Below, piece by piece: positions 36,601 through 49,171 of a stretch of 64,000 nucleotides of DNA (its first letter is position 1; each line of letters opens with the position of its first letter). This stretch comes from Trichostrongylus colubriformis. Lineage: Eukaryota > Nematoda > Chromadorea > Rhabditida > Trichostrongylidae. The stretch spans positions 49,063,551-49,127,550 of the forward strand of contig OZ022260.1 of the NCBI GenBank assembly GCA_963978905.1, given 5' to 3'. Both the position numbers and the translations under genes were made by a program. The notes under the pieces are model-generated. The model made no database searches and had not been told where the DNA came from. It worked only from the letters and a program-made list of their open reading frames with translations.

Positions 36601-37570
36601 GTCTAAGGGAAACTAACCATATCCATTGAAAAAAACTAAAATTTCACACTTAGGAAAGGTCGCTACCAGCTCTCTGTAGTAGATAGGTGATGTGCAGTTG
36701 ATGGAAGTTTTTCAAAAAATTCTACGGCTGCTCTAACCTCAAACTCTCTAACAGTTAGGAAGTCACTAACCGGGGGTGGTTCCGCAGCACTGAACAAGTA
36801 TCTAACGTCATTCGGTATAATTTCGTAATTTTATTCACTGCTCGAGTCTCCCATTTTGTTCGATACTGTTTTGGGTTTGTCCTCCAAGTTTTACCACATG
36901 GGCTCAGACCCATGCAATAAGAAATTGCAATTATTTGATACATGATTATATAGGGGCTAAATGATAACCCGTGAGTTCTCGCATTCAAGGTTGCCTCGAC
37001 CTCGAAGCACGACAACTTTACTTAGGTGCGAAACTGTCGCTGTCGAAAAAGCATTGTCCCTTTCCCATCTCTAAAGGCACGTAAATATCGTGTGAAGCGA
37101 ATGCAATCAAGAGTACACTTGTGAAGCAGAAGAAAAAGCGATTGACAATTTATGTAATTAATTCCTCTTCGACGAAGAGGTCTCAGGAAAGCATTCCGGA
37201 GCTCCTTTGAGTGTCATCTATTTTGCTTGACAGGGAGTTACCCTTATCCTTTAATCTGGTCATCCTTATGCTTAATTCCATTGACACTTGCCCTTACTCA
37301 CCTTGAAGAGCACATCAGATGGGAATTTTCTGGAAAGTAAGTGTTGCGCTTCGGTATAGGAGCCACGGGTAAGTGGATGTGATAATTTTTGACTGTTGAA
37401 AACGAAAGTGGAGAAGTTGCATAGTGCAGCAGTAGAAAGAACCTAAAGTAATGAACAAAAACCCGACAAATATGCCACTATTCCACCTACTGTTTCTGAA
37501 CTACTTTTTTTTTGCGTCACGTGTAACTGACGTATCGATAAGCGCTGCACGGAACTGTTATGTCTGGCAA
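33666..37570. other. repeat-rich sequence without recognised gene
   Basis: Includes GC-rich stretches at 34080-34450 and 35050-35310 with frames open on both strands; none shows a family signature. A half copy of the R3 repeat lies near 35655-35730 (GTGAAACTTTG..CCTAAGTAAGCAAATACAAC). No exon with good splice sites was found. Confidence 0.4.
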
Positions 37571-37574
37571 GAAA

Positions 37575-38100
37575 TGATCATTTTGAAACGAGCATTTGGG
37601 GTTAAAGGCGATAATCGGTAGAGAAACGCGGATTGAAGAGCGCAACGTAGTGGTCTGTATTCGCATCTCCTCGCAATCGAACTACAATATCATCTTCCCG
37701 AGTTGCTCGCTGTAGAAGATGTCATTTGTTGTCTCGTAGTGTGTAATCATTCCCAATAGGTGAAACCACAAACAGCTGTAATCAAGTGAAACCGCGAATG
37801 GGAGAATAAGCGAATTGTTACCAATAATTAAAAATTCTGACAGAAACGATAATGAAGGTGGCACACCGCTGTAAGAAAAAAATAAACCTTTTCACGATAA
37901 ATTATTTAATATTATTGATCTTAAAATAATTAAAAAAGTAAGTAAAAAAGGTGCTCGTGGTGGAGAAGTTCATTGAATCCACACTCGACGTCTTGGCAAG
38001 ATGTCAAGTGTGCGAAATCTGCAACCTGACGGACTGCAGGCTTTATGGTAGGTCTTACCGTAGGCCGACATTGCCCTCTCGCGGTGTCCTTGAGTAGCAC
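37575..38100 (+). repeat. dispersed repeat family R1, copy 4
   Basis: Forward copy sharing GATCATTTTGAAACGA, GAGTTGCTCGCTGTAGAAGA and ACCACAAACAGC. It carries an AT-rich insertion at about 37870-37950 absent from the other copies. Confidence 0.65.
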
Positions 38101-39070
38101 AGAACTGCCATGAATACAGTAATGTATGACATCATTCAGAGCACAATATTGCAGTAATGTGCTTAGTTGAAAAGAGACACGTAGCTCGTCTATGCTATGT
38201 ATATCTGGAAATAGTCATTCTATTTATTGTGCCTCTAGCATTTATTTTTACACCGTGTTTTCAATGGAGAGGTGAAACACTTGGATAAGAATGGGAGGTC
38301 CGTGGGGCTCTATACGTGTATTATAGATGCTATCGCTTAAATATGAGGTAGGATTTTGAAAAGCTCAGTGATTTCCCGTCAGGTCGCTTGAAATACCGAA
38401 AATACGACTAGATGACTTGTGAATACCAACGATGTCCTCTAAACATGCTTGCCACTCACTAATTTGTTCCAAGAAATATGCAGTATTGGGTGAATTGGAT
38501 TGCATTTGAGCAGACAAACTTTGAAGGGGTCCTCTTGTGTGTCCACATTCATTCGAATGGATCCGTATGAGAAAAGTTATAAAACCAGCAGCCGAGCTTT
38601 TTGGAAAGTTGTATTTGAAGGATTTTCTGTGTCAATTTGTTCTTTGAAGGACCTGTCAGGCCGCGTGAGAATTAGTTTCCACGGAATGTCAACCTGCGAT
38701 GTTGCTAAAATGGGATTAATTTCCCTTGTGAGCAAATTTCATTCACAGAACTGACATCTACTCATATGTGTGATTCGTCCTTCAACATTTACATTGAGAA
38801 TACATTTTTTATTCACTTGCCAAGGATCAGACCAAACACTCCTCTTATTTCTTCCTTTACCCTTCCCAGATACCAGTCACTTTTGAAGTGCTCTCTGCTT
38901 CCTTTTAAAACTCGTCAACCTCCTTATCAAAGCAACGAAGTGATTTTGCTATTATTCGAACTGTTGACTGTGCAGACACGAATCGGCAGCCATAGCCGCT
39001 GCGCTAACTCACCTCTGCTTTTCTGTTGAATTTATAATGATCTTCGTTCACTCCGTGTGTTTTCCGCGTG
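38101..39070. other. sequence without recognised gene; tRNA-like box on minus strand
   Basis: Mostly AT-rich. On the minus strand, 38955-39015 reads like the start of a tRNA-derived repeat (GAGTTAGCGCAGCGGCTATG), but no complete cloverleaf or matching copy was found. Confidence 0.35.
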
Positions 39071-41417
39071 AGCAAATGATGAGATTATTGGAGACGATGT
39101 GAAGTGTGATTGATATCAGCGGGGCAGCAGTATATCAGTGCTCAGCAAAACTAATGAACATTACGGTTGTAATGGAATATACAACGGATACCGGAAATAG
39201 ATAAACCTCCATGGAAAAGTTCTTCAAATTTTTCAATTCATTTCATTTTTATCAAAACTATTGTCGTAAAAATCTTTCGAAACAGATCGAGTGCCATCTA
39301 AAAACTTTCAACGACCTGTATCTAGACCCGCCCACTTCGCAATCCCCGCCCACAAGTAGCAGCTGTGCTCGAGCTGGTGTCATGTGTCAGCTAGCATGAC
39401 GTTTGACCCATTCCTATGTTCCTGATACGGAGGCTTCGTCCTGTTAACTACACTCGCCGAGTAGACAGAGTCGTTCCACGGCATCTGGCCACGAAATAGA
39501 ATTAACTCTCGACAAAGCCTAATCGCGTCTGGTCTTTGAGATCTTGTTAACGGGATTGACCAGCAAAGTGGGCTCATGAGGGAATTAGCTGCTCATGAAT
39601 TAGATAGTCCGCAGGTGTTTATCTTGAAGTTGAATTCACCTGCTGAAAACTGTGTCTGCTCAAAACGCTGTGGCTGGAGGTCAAAGGGCGGAGAAAGAAA
39701 GGGCCTCTGTTACACCGAAGCCCTGGAACCAACCTACCTCCCAGACTTTTTGAATGGCGAGTTTTGCCTTCTCTCGAATGTGCCGTGTAAGCCTCGCATA
39801 GACACATACTCCAATTTCTACTAACCTAAACGGAGGCTGAATGCATTGCGCACACCAAAAATATTCTAAATAGAGCTCGGAAGGCATGGAGTCCCATCCG
39901 AGAACAAAACTTTGTCCATAACTCGACATGCTTTTCTAATCAAAATCAAGAACTTCAAAAATTCGGAATAGAATTCATACGAAAAATAGACCACCTAAAA
40001 GCTATTCATTCTGTGTGATTTGCTCCAGAATGCGGTAGAGTACTGACAAGTGGTGCCGTTACCACAAGCATATTCCGAGGTTGAAAACTCGCTCAGGCCG
40101 TTCGAGTCCATCATGCCATGCAGTCCTTTCATTGTTACCAATTCCTGTGAGAATGCAGAAAACGCTGCGGCGTATTCTCGATGGCTTTCGAAAGTATACA
40201 CCAAATCACATTTAAAATAAAATATAAAAAAATGACACTGAAATTTGGGATGAAGGTGGAATCGGTGATGTTTTCCGAGGACTGTTGGATCTACAGTGAC
40301 TGACTTTATCCATCATTCGTTATCAGTTGAAGTATCATGCAAGCAGTCACGGCTGGTAAGGCTGCTGTACTGGGCCGTTGTAGTACACACAACGTGCTAC
40401 TAGTCACCTTAATAACTTCCTTCTCTCGTTTTCCGCTTTCGAGTAAATATAATTGAATTAATTAAGAGTTCTCTAGGCGACGACGAGCAACCGCGCGTCG
40501 CCGCTCGTTTCGGCAGCTGCCGAGATTACGCCGGTTTGTCAATCAACATGGATCGTGGTTGAACGGCTGGCTTTTATGCACTCTCGCTCAAAATTCTCTA
40601 CAAATCCAATTTCGCTTGTGCTTTATTCTGTTTACGCACACGACTTGTGTCGTGAATGTGTGAAGGTGTTACTCATCGCTCATTACAAACAACATCATCG
40701 AGTTATGCTAACCGGAGGCTGTGGAATTCCCAGAGGTTGACACGATATAATTGCGATTTCTGCAAATTACATCCACCTACCAGGCAAATAATATGGTAAA
40801 TAACTCTACTTCAAAAGGCTCCACGCAACCCTGACTCATGCTACAATGGCAAGTCGTCCTGCCTCTATCGGCTGCAAAGTTTTGAAAAAAAATTGTTAAA
40901 GTTTTTAGCATAAAGTTTTCTGCAAAATAGTAAAAAAGTTAATGGGCCCAGTCATTTACACCATGATAATTGCCAAAAGTCACCAAAAGAGGAAGATTCC
41001 GTGGAATATATGGACGTCGAAAGAACGAGTTTCCCTTAATCTGTATCTCTGGATTATTGAAGTGCTTGTCTTCTACGTATGCTTTTGAATCTATATGTCG
41101 GTTCTCGTCCTGACCATATTATACACCTTACCTACTTGGTCACAGCTACTATTTGTGGGCGGGGATTGCGAAGTGGGCGGGTCTACACGGTGTCGATCTT
41201 TGAAGTGGCACTTATGGTAATAGAATGATTTTTACGACAGTGGTCTTGAAAACTTGAAGGGACGTTTTCATGAAGGGTTGTCTGATTCACGGGATCCGCC
41301 GTATATTCGATTACAATTGCAAAGTTCATTAGTTTTGCTGAACATTGATATACCGCTGGAATGCCGCGTTGATATCAAGCACACTTCACATCGTCCCGAA
41401 TAATCTCATCATTTGCT
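39071..41417. mobile_element. 2.35-kb fold-back (long inverted repeat) element
   Basis: Arms at 39071-39367 and 41141-41417 are inverted copies: AGCAAATGATGAGATTAT is matched by TAATCTCATCATTTGCT, and CCCGCCCACTTCGCAATC by GATTGCGAAGTGGGCGGG. The arms have drifted. The 1.77-kb interior has only short frames and no transposase motif that I recognise, so this is a non-autonomous element or two insertions in opposite orientation. Confidence 0.7.
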
Positions 41418-44145
41418 CAACAGGAGAATGAGATGTACATTGCTCCAGAGTGGGCGCGATCCTATGGGGTTCGTCTGACAATCAGGCTTTATGAAGACGA
41501 CGTTGTGCTTTGCGGTTTTGCGATTACGCGATCTTACGGCGTAGCACTTCCGCACGCGATTCTGTGGCGTTGCGATTCTGCAATGAAGTCGCGATACCGC
41601 AAGATCGCAGAATTGCATAATGGCGAAGTTGCTAAAACTAAAGTCTACCCTCCGCTTCTGCCAATTTCCCATAATTTCACCAAGACACATGTAGCCTGTA
41701 GCAACCCGGAAAGTCATTTAAAATTTGAAACTGAATGCGAATTTCTGCAGGAAGTCGCTGCTGCTTCTCACGCTGATTACTCTGCTTGGACATCAAGGGG
41801 GTTCAAGACATGAGGCATCATTTATCGTTGAAGTTTACTATTATAGATAGGGATTTTTTGCGTCGTGCGTTGAGTAGTGCTCAATTCTATCGAGAGCACT
41901 CAGCAACGTGGATTTACTGAGTCAATGTCGTGAGCTGCTTATCGAGCTTTTGTTCCTTCCTCGTTCCTGAGCTTCCTTGTCAGGAATGGAATATCGCTGA
42001 GATGGCTCTCTGATCTACTCCTTGGAGCTTAACGAGAGGTCATTTTAGGACGAATCCCCCTCAAATTAAATAGAAACCTCGGCAGAAATGACGAGCGGGC
42101 GGGCGGACGGGCGGCAGGATAGACAGCTCATCTCAACCGACGAAGAACTCTGGATGAGAAGCTGACGAGAAGAGGCGAAGGAAAGCAGAAGAGGACAAAA
42201 ACTCGATTAGATATGGGCAGACGAATGGATGGACCGCAAGGGTGACACGAGCTCATCTCAGGTCATCGCCAGTCATCATCCTCGGCGACGTTGTTGTCGT
42301 CGTGTGAGGCAGGCAAGTTGCTGCTGTGAAGAACTCGCCCACAGCAATCTCGCACCATTTCCTTTCGAGTGGTCGACCAGCCACGACGGTCACAGGCAGC
42401 AATCATGCTTCGCTCAACCATCATGGAATTATGTAAGTGTCCGCTGCTAATCAAATCAGACAATAAACATGCCTCTCTCAAGGGCTACATTCTGCCCTTC
42501 TAAACGTCCTTGGCAAGAGTTCTTAGCTACTCTAAAACACTCTGTCATTAGCCATCGGATGTTTTCTTCTGTGATTCCAAGAATTCTTATTCGTCGCTCA
42601 ACCCTTTCCCGTTCTTTTTTTCATTCAATAGAATTTTTATGGATTTGTGCACACACTCCTGTTTCTCCCATTCGTTTCTAGGCTTCCTAATCGAGTTTTC
42701 CTAGAACGGATCGACTGAGGAATTCGCTAATTACAACCATGGGAACAGATTGAAACATCACACATGAAAGCATATGAATGCGAATTTTCAAATTAAAAGT
42801 TAAACATGTAAATAGCTGATGCCTCATGAACCGAACGATGCGTTTGCCTTGAACAACGCATCATGTCTTGAATACGTACGAATTGTAATTATTAATAGCA
42901 AAAGAGTCTTTTCGAGAAAAGTGCTCACGAAAGTTTACGTGGTTTGTTTCATTACTATTTATTTACTGTCGACCTTTATTCAATCAACTTTTTATATTTA
43001 CTATTTTCTATTGCTCACTCTTTTAATTATATCATCTCTGTTACTTATTATTATTGACACTTGTCAATATTTCATGATGAAATTGATATTGCACAAATTC
43101 CAGCTGTTAATGGGAATGCTGGCAGAAAAAAAAGTAAAATTTCAACGAGGGAAAACTGCTAATAGTGCTTAGTAAACAAATAAACAAATCTTATAATGCG
43201 ATACAGTAATATTTTTATTGACTATTATTGGTGGATTGCTGGAGTCTCCGCATTGTTAACAACTCTTTAATTAGTCTTGAGTATAACGTGCTGTCAAGCC
43301 CCTGTCAAAGTGCGATTCCTAATACCCAAACTTTTTTTTAATCAATTTTGGTCGCCCTCTTGTGACCAGTTGTTGCTTTGAGCTTTGATTCCTTTGTTTT
43401 TATTTTCACTCATTTATTTTTTATCTCACTATTCGTTTTGATTATCATTTTAATTTCTCGATTATTGTCTTCTCTAGTGCTTTCCCTCTTTTTGAGTGGT
43501 TTAATAGCAAAAGAAATGGTTCATCATTTTTCGGCACGTCTGCTGTTAATTGTTTGTTTTGTGAGAGCTTCATGGGTTTTTTTTTGAGTGTCTAGAAATA
43601 TCGTTTTGACTATTACAGAAGTTAACGATTATACGGACGGCCTACCTTTCTCGTGTTTTTTAAACTATTTTGTTTCTTTTTATTATCTTGCTATCTCTTC
43701 ATCAGAACTGGCGGACTGTATTGATGTAAGTGTAAAAATCAAAGTAGTTAGAGCACAAGGTGACATTGGCCCAATGCTGTCTTAAGGGAGGAAATAATTG
43801 AAGTCAGTTGGAACCACCACAACAGAAACACAAGGTTAGGCTCATTCCAAAGAAGTTGGTCAGCAACGATCGCTCCACTTATCGTATCCGTTGAAACTGC
43901 GAGAGTTTCTTTTTTATTTTCAAGAATGGAGCATTTCTGTAATCGTACTTTCCACAGGTGGAAAAACTCCCAGATTGGTTCACGGGTAAATCAGGGCTGC
44001 ATAGCTGAAACCATTTACGTTACCGAACATCGTCTTCATCTACTGACCATCCATGTCTTATGCAGAAAGCTTAATGAATCGTGAATGATATAATTAAAAA
44101 TAACCATAGACGGAATCTCCGTGGTTCCAATTCCTTTTCCTAAAA
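41418..44145. other. sequence without secure gene
   Basis: Contains a candidate exon at 42306-42433. Otherwise T-rich DNA at 42850-43780 with Ile/Leu/Phe-rich frames that are compositional. A GGGCGGGCGGACGGGCGG tract lies near 42096-42113. Confidence 0.4.
42306..42433 (+). other. candidate exon with strong donor
   Basis: GC-rich, exon-like sequence ending at a consensus donor, GAATTAT|GTAAGTG. Two frames are open; one gives ATGCTTCGC.. (MLRSTIMEL) from 42407 in phase 1, which would also fit the receptor exon at 57979. It could be an untranslated or alternative first exon, or unrelated. Confidence 0.22.
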
Positions 44146-44149
44146 TCAC

Positions 44150-44400
44150 TCTACTGGATAGAATACATGAACAAAAACATGGAAAAACTCAGAAATTTCC
44201 CATGTTTCAGAGTAGAAATCTAAAAAGTGGAGAAGGGCAGCTAGTTTGAATTTCCGCCGAGCAACATTTGAGCAGCCGTCGGCGCAAAGCCTGTTCAGAT
44301 TTTCGCGCTCAGTGTTGATTTGCTTCCCACACTGCGACCCTGACCACAAGCATGACCGTCACCTCTTTGCTTCCAGAGCCCTTGTAGCCCCGCCTTCCCG
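44150..44400 (+). repeat. dispersed repeat family R2, copy 2
   Basis: Shares AACAAAAACATGGAAAAACTC, GAATTTCCGCCGAGCAACATTT and GTTGATTTGCTTCCCACACTG with the other R2 copies. Confidence 0.6.
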
Positions 44401-45227
44401 AACGCCCCACCTCCTCGGTCGTTACTTAGATCTACACAAATCTCGGCATTCTGTCCTCAAAACGATTGCTGGCAACTCCACGAGGAACTCTAGCTTTATT
44501 TCTGATAGAAAAAAAACGCAGCAGAGTGAGAAAAGCACGAAAGTGAGGAATTTATGACTGACAGATAATGGGCAGAAGCACATGAAGTTCATACGGTTCA
44601 GGGGATTTACGGTAGAGGTGTAGCATCCGGTAGATGAGCAACACAACCCCATATCAAGCCAACCACGGCTACGGGATCCACCGCTCTTTTCATTACTAAT
44701 GTGTTGGTGTACCAGTAGGAGAGTACGCTTGTACCCCATTCCTGAGAGGGTCGTCTGTCAACAGTCACTTTTTTTTCAAAAAAATCACTTGATCGCCCAA
44801 AAAATCGCTAAAGTGATGGTGAAGATTCCCCAAAATAGCTTTTCCCAAAATACGAGCTCCTCGTATTCTCACTCAAAATGCAATTCCCCTAAAAGATTCC
44901 TCAACCTCTGCTAGACCATGTCTACGGCTGTCATTGATAGACCAGACATTGCCTATTTTGCTTGATCAGAACAGAAGATTTGTACTCCTCGAAAGTACTC
45001 GACTACGGCTGGAGGGATCAAGAGGTCCACGGGAACGTGGGTTTTTCTCTTGTCCTTATAACGTTGAACGAAGGCGAGCGGAATGGTAATTAGAAACTGA
45101 GCTGCGAGGGCTGCGGAGCAAAGAGTCGGTGGTCACGTGATTGAAGCAATTAATATTGAGAGCGAAGCTCTGGATTCCGTTCCCTCCCGCGGACACGGGG
45201 TGACAACTAGCGGAAATACTAAGGAAT
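44401..45227. other. sequence without recognised gene
   Basis: Lies between R2 and R3 copies and probably contains degraded repeat sequence. The frames at 44246-44557 are shadows of the R2 copy. Confidence 0.35.
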
Positions 45228-45490
45228 CGTGCACAGAAAATCGCGTTTCTTTGCCACCCATTTATTTATATTTGCTTAATGAGGGCCGCATGCGATGTTT
45301 CACGCGGAAAGGTCAGAATCCGGCTAAGCTGCAGCATCTCCTGGTGACGGCACTCAGTCGGAGGTTCCACCCCCGTCCGCCATGTGTCTTAGCCAGATTC
45401 TCGGATTTTCCCTGTAACTTTGCATGCGGCCCCTATTAGGCATGTACGACATAAACATATGGCTAACAAAGGAACTTATCTTTCCGTGCA
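45228..45490. repeat. palindromic repeat family R3, copy 1
   Basis: Left arm (AATCGTGCACAGAAAATCGCG, TGCTTAATGAGGGCCGCATGC, CGGCTAAG) is mirrored on the right (CTTAGCCAG, TGCATGCGGCCCCTATTAGGC, CGTGCATAATCC), making a long imperfect hairpin. Confidence 0.65.
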
Positions 45491-46430
45491 TAATCCCTTC
45501 GAAGATCAGGATGAGGTGGGGATGTGGTCAAGTTTCATATGCGTGGAGCATGGGACAAGAAATAAGGAGCACACACGGAGTAAGCTAAGTTCTGTCCACG
45601 ATGGCGGAGCGTGCAATGGGATACTGGTCCTCAGAGCGGAAATCGTTAATTAGGTTTCAAAATGGCTTAAACATGGGGAGAAGATGACTTAAAATCAGCC
45701 ATGCGTTTCTGAAAGGCATGAAAGAGGCCCCAGAGGGACGCGGTGGGTGGTGAATACTCAGCCGTCACAGGGAAATTTCACAGCTCGGCCCAAACGCGAT
45801 GTAGAAACCAGAAACATGATTGGTAGATGGGACTTGCTCAAGCTATCTTGAGGGCTATCTAAAGGAGACAAAACTCCAACAGCAGGCGGAGCTTTCGCGG
45901 TGGTGGGTGGGGCTCTGGGCAAAAATTCTTGATGTGCTTCTGGAGATTTCAGAAAGGGTTGGATACGAGAAAAAGATGAATAAAAGTGGAAGTCAAGTGC
46001 AGATAACGTGGACCGAGTCCATATAGGGCGGGGCCAAAGTTTAAAATGCGCACAGCAATGCTAATAGTGTGGAGACTAGCAAAATCTACAATGTAGTAAG
46101 GAAGTAACGTAAGAGAAGAGAAAACGCTTACTGGATCACACCAATAAATGAACAAAAGTGCATAGGGAAAATTTTAATAGATATCAACCTCTATTAGTAT
46201 TGATAGAAGCTATCAGATCTTTGTAGACGGCCACATTACAGTAGGAACACCCGTATCGACGGTGCTAGGCCCCCAAATGTCCCAAAATACTTTTTAGAAG
46301 CTTTTGAAACCTTTGCACATTTTCGATTCTTTTGACAAGACATTCAGGACTCCGCAATTTTAATAGACATTCAGACCATCATGAATGTTTAAGCGGCATG
46401 ACATTCAAGAGACCCGGGAGGGGTCGGGAA
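45491..46430. other. sequence without recognised gene
   Basis: No gene, transposon end or RNA gene identified. Confidence 0.35.
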
Positions 46431-46775
46431 AAGAGAAATATGCGAAGAAATAATCATTTAGAAACGAACATTCGAGGTCAGAAGTGATAAACGGGGGAGG
46501 AACCCGAATTCAGAAGCGTGACGTTGTTGCATTTCCCGCTCAACTCTTCGAACTGCTACAACACTCTTCCGAGTTGCTCGCTGTAGGAGATGTCATTTGT
46601 TGTCTCGTAGGGTGAATTTGATTCACTCATGATGATGTGAGTGAAGTGAAACAACAAACAGCATCAATCAAGTGAAATAATGAATGTGATGATAATGTGT
46701 GCAACTTAACAAACTGCAAGCGTCGGTGGGTCTTACCGTAGAGCGAAGTTGCCCCTCCCGGTGTCTTTAAATTCA
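46430..46775 (+). repeat. dispersed repeat family R1, copy 5
   Basis: Forward copy with GAAACGAACATTCGAGGTC, GAGTTGCTCGCTGTAGGAGA, TGTCTCGTAGGG and the CGGTGTCTTT end. Confidence 0.65.
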
Positions 46776-47795
46776 AACTTACAATTACGGCCAAAAAACA
46801 TGCCGTTAATGGAAACAGGTATGGAATTACCATCTGAAACTCTACGGAAATCACAAAAAAGGAAGTTAATCTAGCAATGCATGTGACTATACAGCAGTTC
46901 TTACCTACTTCTCGTTCAGTAAGAAACGACATAGACATCACGGAAAACTAAAGAATCGTTTAACAACAAAGAGCAACGGTCGACTGATAGCGTCACGTTT
47001 CAGCGCTTCTACCTATGCGTTTTCCAATTAGAGGACAATTTCCGCAGAACCTCAATCTCAAGGAAATAAGGTTCAGAACATCAGTGATGTCGGGAATGCT
47101 TGCAGCCTACAAACACTTTGCTTTCATTTTCACCACGCCGCACTCGAACTAGTCACTAGGTTTTTACAATTTACAAGGAAAATTTTTACAGTCTAATCTC
47201 CAGAGGTTTCTGCACGAAATCAGTCCGAGATACGTTTGGTTTCTATCAAGTTAATCCCAGAGCTTGGGCTTATTCTACCCGTATAAGGGTTCCGATCCAG
47301 TTTCGAAGGTGTGAGTGGAAACTGGGCCCTGGTTTCTCAATGATAATTCCATAATATGTTTAGAACTTACTTTCAACACCCTTTTTGGGATCCGAATAAA
47401 ACGTCCCAAATGAGGCTAGCACATTAAAGACTCGATGGAGGGCGCTCAGCTGGGCACTCAACACCACTCTCCTCATTCTCTAGCAGTGGCTGAGTGGCAG
47501 TCACGCCACTGGTTATTCACCACAACACTACGCAACGTCCCTTACAACGAAGCTTCTTTACTTACAAATAAAAAAAATTGGATAAAAAATACAGTACGTC
47601 ACAAAATTTTATGAAAAATGAAATAATTAGCACATGTGATGACAAAGTGTAATAAACAGTGTAATAATCATAATAAAATGAAGATCGACATAGTATAATA
47701 ATTTGAAATAAAGGCAGTACAGCAATACTTGATAGTGGTGTTTTATAACTAAATAATGAACATGCATTAATATTATTGATAGTAGTAATAGTAGA

Positions 47796-47879
<84 letters not shown>

Positions 47880-48796
47880 TCTATATATAAGAATTACCTT
47901 TTTAAAATTTACAGTGACATTATAAATGAGAAAATGGTGGTCCAAATATAACACAAAATCCCAAGTGGAAATAACAATGAGGATAAAAGCGAAAAGCATA
48001 CTGAATTAGGAAGAGCGGAACAATTTTAATATTATTTTTGAAGTGCTGGTTGCAAAACAACGTTGTACTACCATTTAAATCTTTGTTTTGATTCAATGTA
48101 ACTCGGGATGATAAGAAATCGTTTCTTTCTGTTTATTCAAAATGGTTTTATGTTGTTTCCAATATGGTATGACACTTGGCATTTTGCGCAGTGAGCATTT
48201 TTCCATCGCTTTTGCTTTATCCGTGACACGACTTTTTATCATGTAGATACCCATCGATTGGTCCGCAAATTTTGGTGAATTACAATAGCCACATACTGTA
48301 AGGGTGCTGCCTGGATTCTCAAATTTTGATGGCGATCTTCATAAGGAACTTATTCCAGCGCGCGTTCCACAAATGATGAAGCCAAGTGGCAAACTGAATT
48401 TTCGAATAGAAAAGCTGCAATCATGACTGTGAATAGTTAACTTACATTATTTGCTCTTCTAGCAGCCCCAGTGCTGCTGCTCATATTCTTCCCTCCTTTT
48501 TGAAAGTTCGCGTGCAATGTCTGCTTGTTCCTACTTGCTTTTATTTGTTTCGTCTTTTTTCCTTGTTTTTTCTCCTACCCTAAAGCAGCTATGGTTCGGT
48601 GTCTCTGCAGGGAAGTGTAGCAATTTCATGGGTCACCTGGATCGAATTACATATGGATCAACCACCTTTTTTCCCATTCCTCCCAACTTAATTTATACTG
48701 GGTACCCCGTCTTGCATTTTGAACCATCGTTCCTCTCGCAAACATCTGTAGAGGCTAGATGTGTCTCCAAAGGAATGGAAGTTGAAGGTGTCTGAT
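46776..48796. other. AT-rich sequence without recognised gene
   Basis: Contains the AAT microsatellite. The 145-codon minus-strand frame here is a product of that repeat (poly-isoleucine) and is not a gene. Confidence 0.4.
47796..47878. repeat. (AAT)n microsatellite
   Basis: About 27 uninterrupted AAT units in 83 bp, long and pure enough to be polymorphic. Confidence 0.95.
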
Positions 48797-49171
48797 GGAT
48801 CGTGCACGGGAAAATGCGTTTTCCTGATACCCATGTTTTTGTGTTGCATTTCGTCAAAAAAGGGCGACATGCAAAGTTTCACACATAAAAATGAGCATTT
48901 GTCTGAGATACAGCTCCTAAAAGTGGCGGACGACAGGGCGGGGCCTCCGAGTGGGTGACCTCACGCCGCTCGCCTCGATTGGAGACGGAGAGCGGGATTG
49001 TTTAGGTAATTTCTTCTTCCCACTACGTCCCGCCCCGTCGTCCGCCACGTTAAGCTGTTGTGTCTTAGCCGGATTTTCACTTCTTTGTGTGAAAATTTGC
49101 ACGCGGCCCTCATCAAACAAATGCATCACTAACTTATGGGTTACTAAAAATCTCATTTCTTCGTACACGAT
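48797..49171. repeat. palindromic repeat family R3, copy 2
   Basis: Left arm GATCGTGCACGGGAAAATGC .. GCAAAGTTTCACACA .. GTGGCGGACGACAGGGCGGG is mirrored by CCCGCCCCGTCGTCCGCCAC .. TGTGTGAAAATTTGCACG .. GTACACGATTCC. The arms are about 160 bp around a centre rich in CGCCTCG and GGAGACGG. Confidence 0.75.

Noticed and set aside
42819..43587. Possible membrane protein (hydrophobic frames)
   Set aside because: Ile/Leu/Phe richness follows from T-rich DNA; no start or splice context, and frames change without pattern.
47562..47999. 145-codon minus-strand open frame
   Set aside because: Its core is a poly-isoleucine run translated from the AAT microsatellite; the flanks are AT-rich with no family signal.
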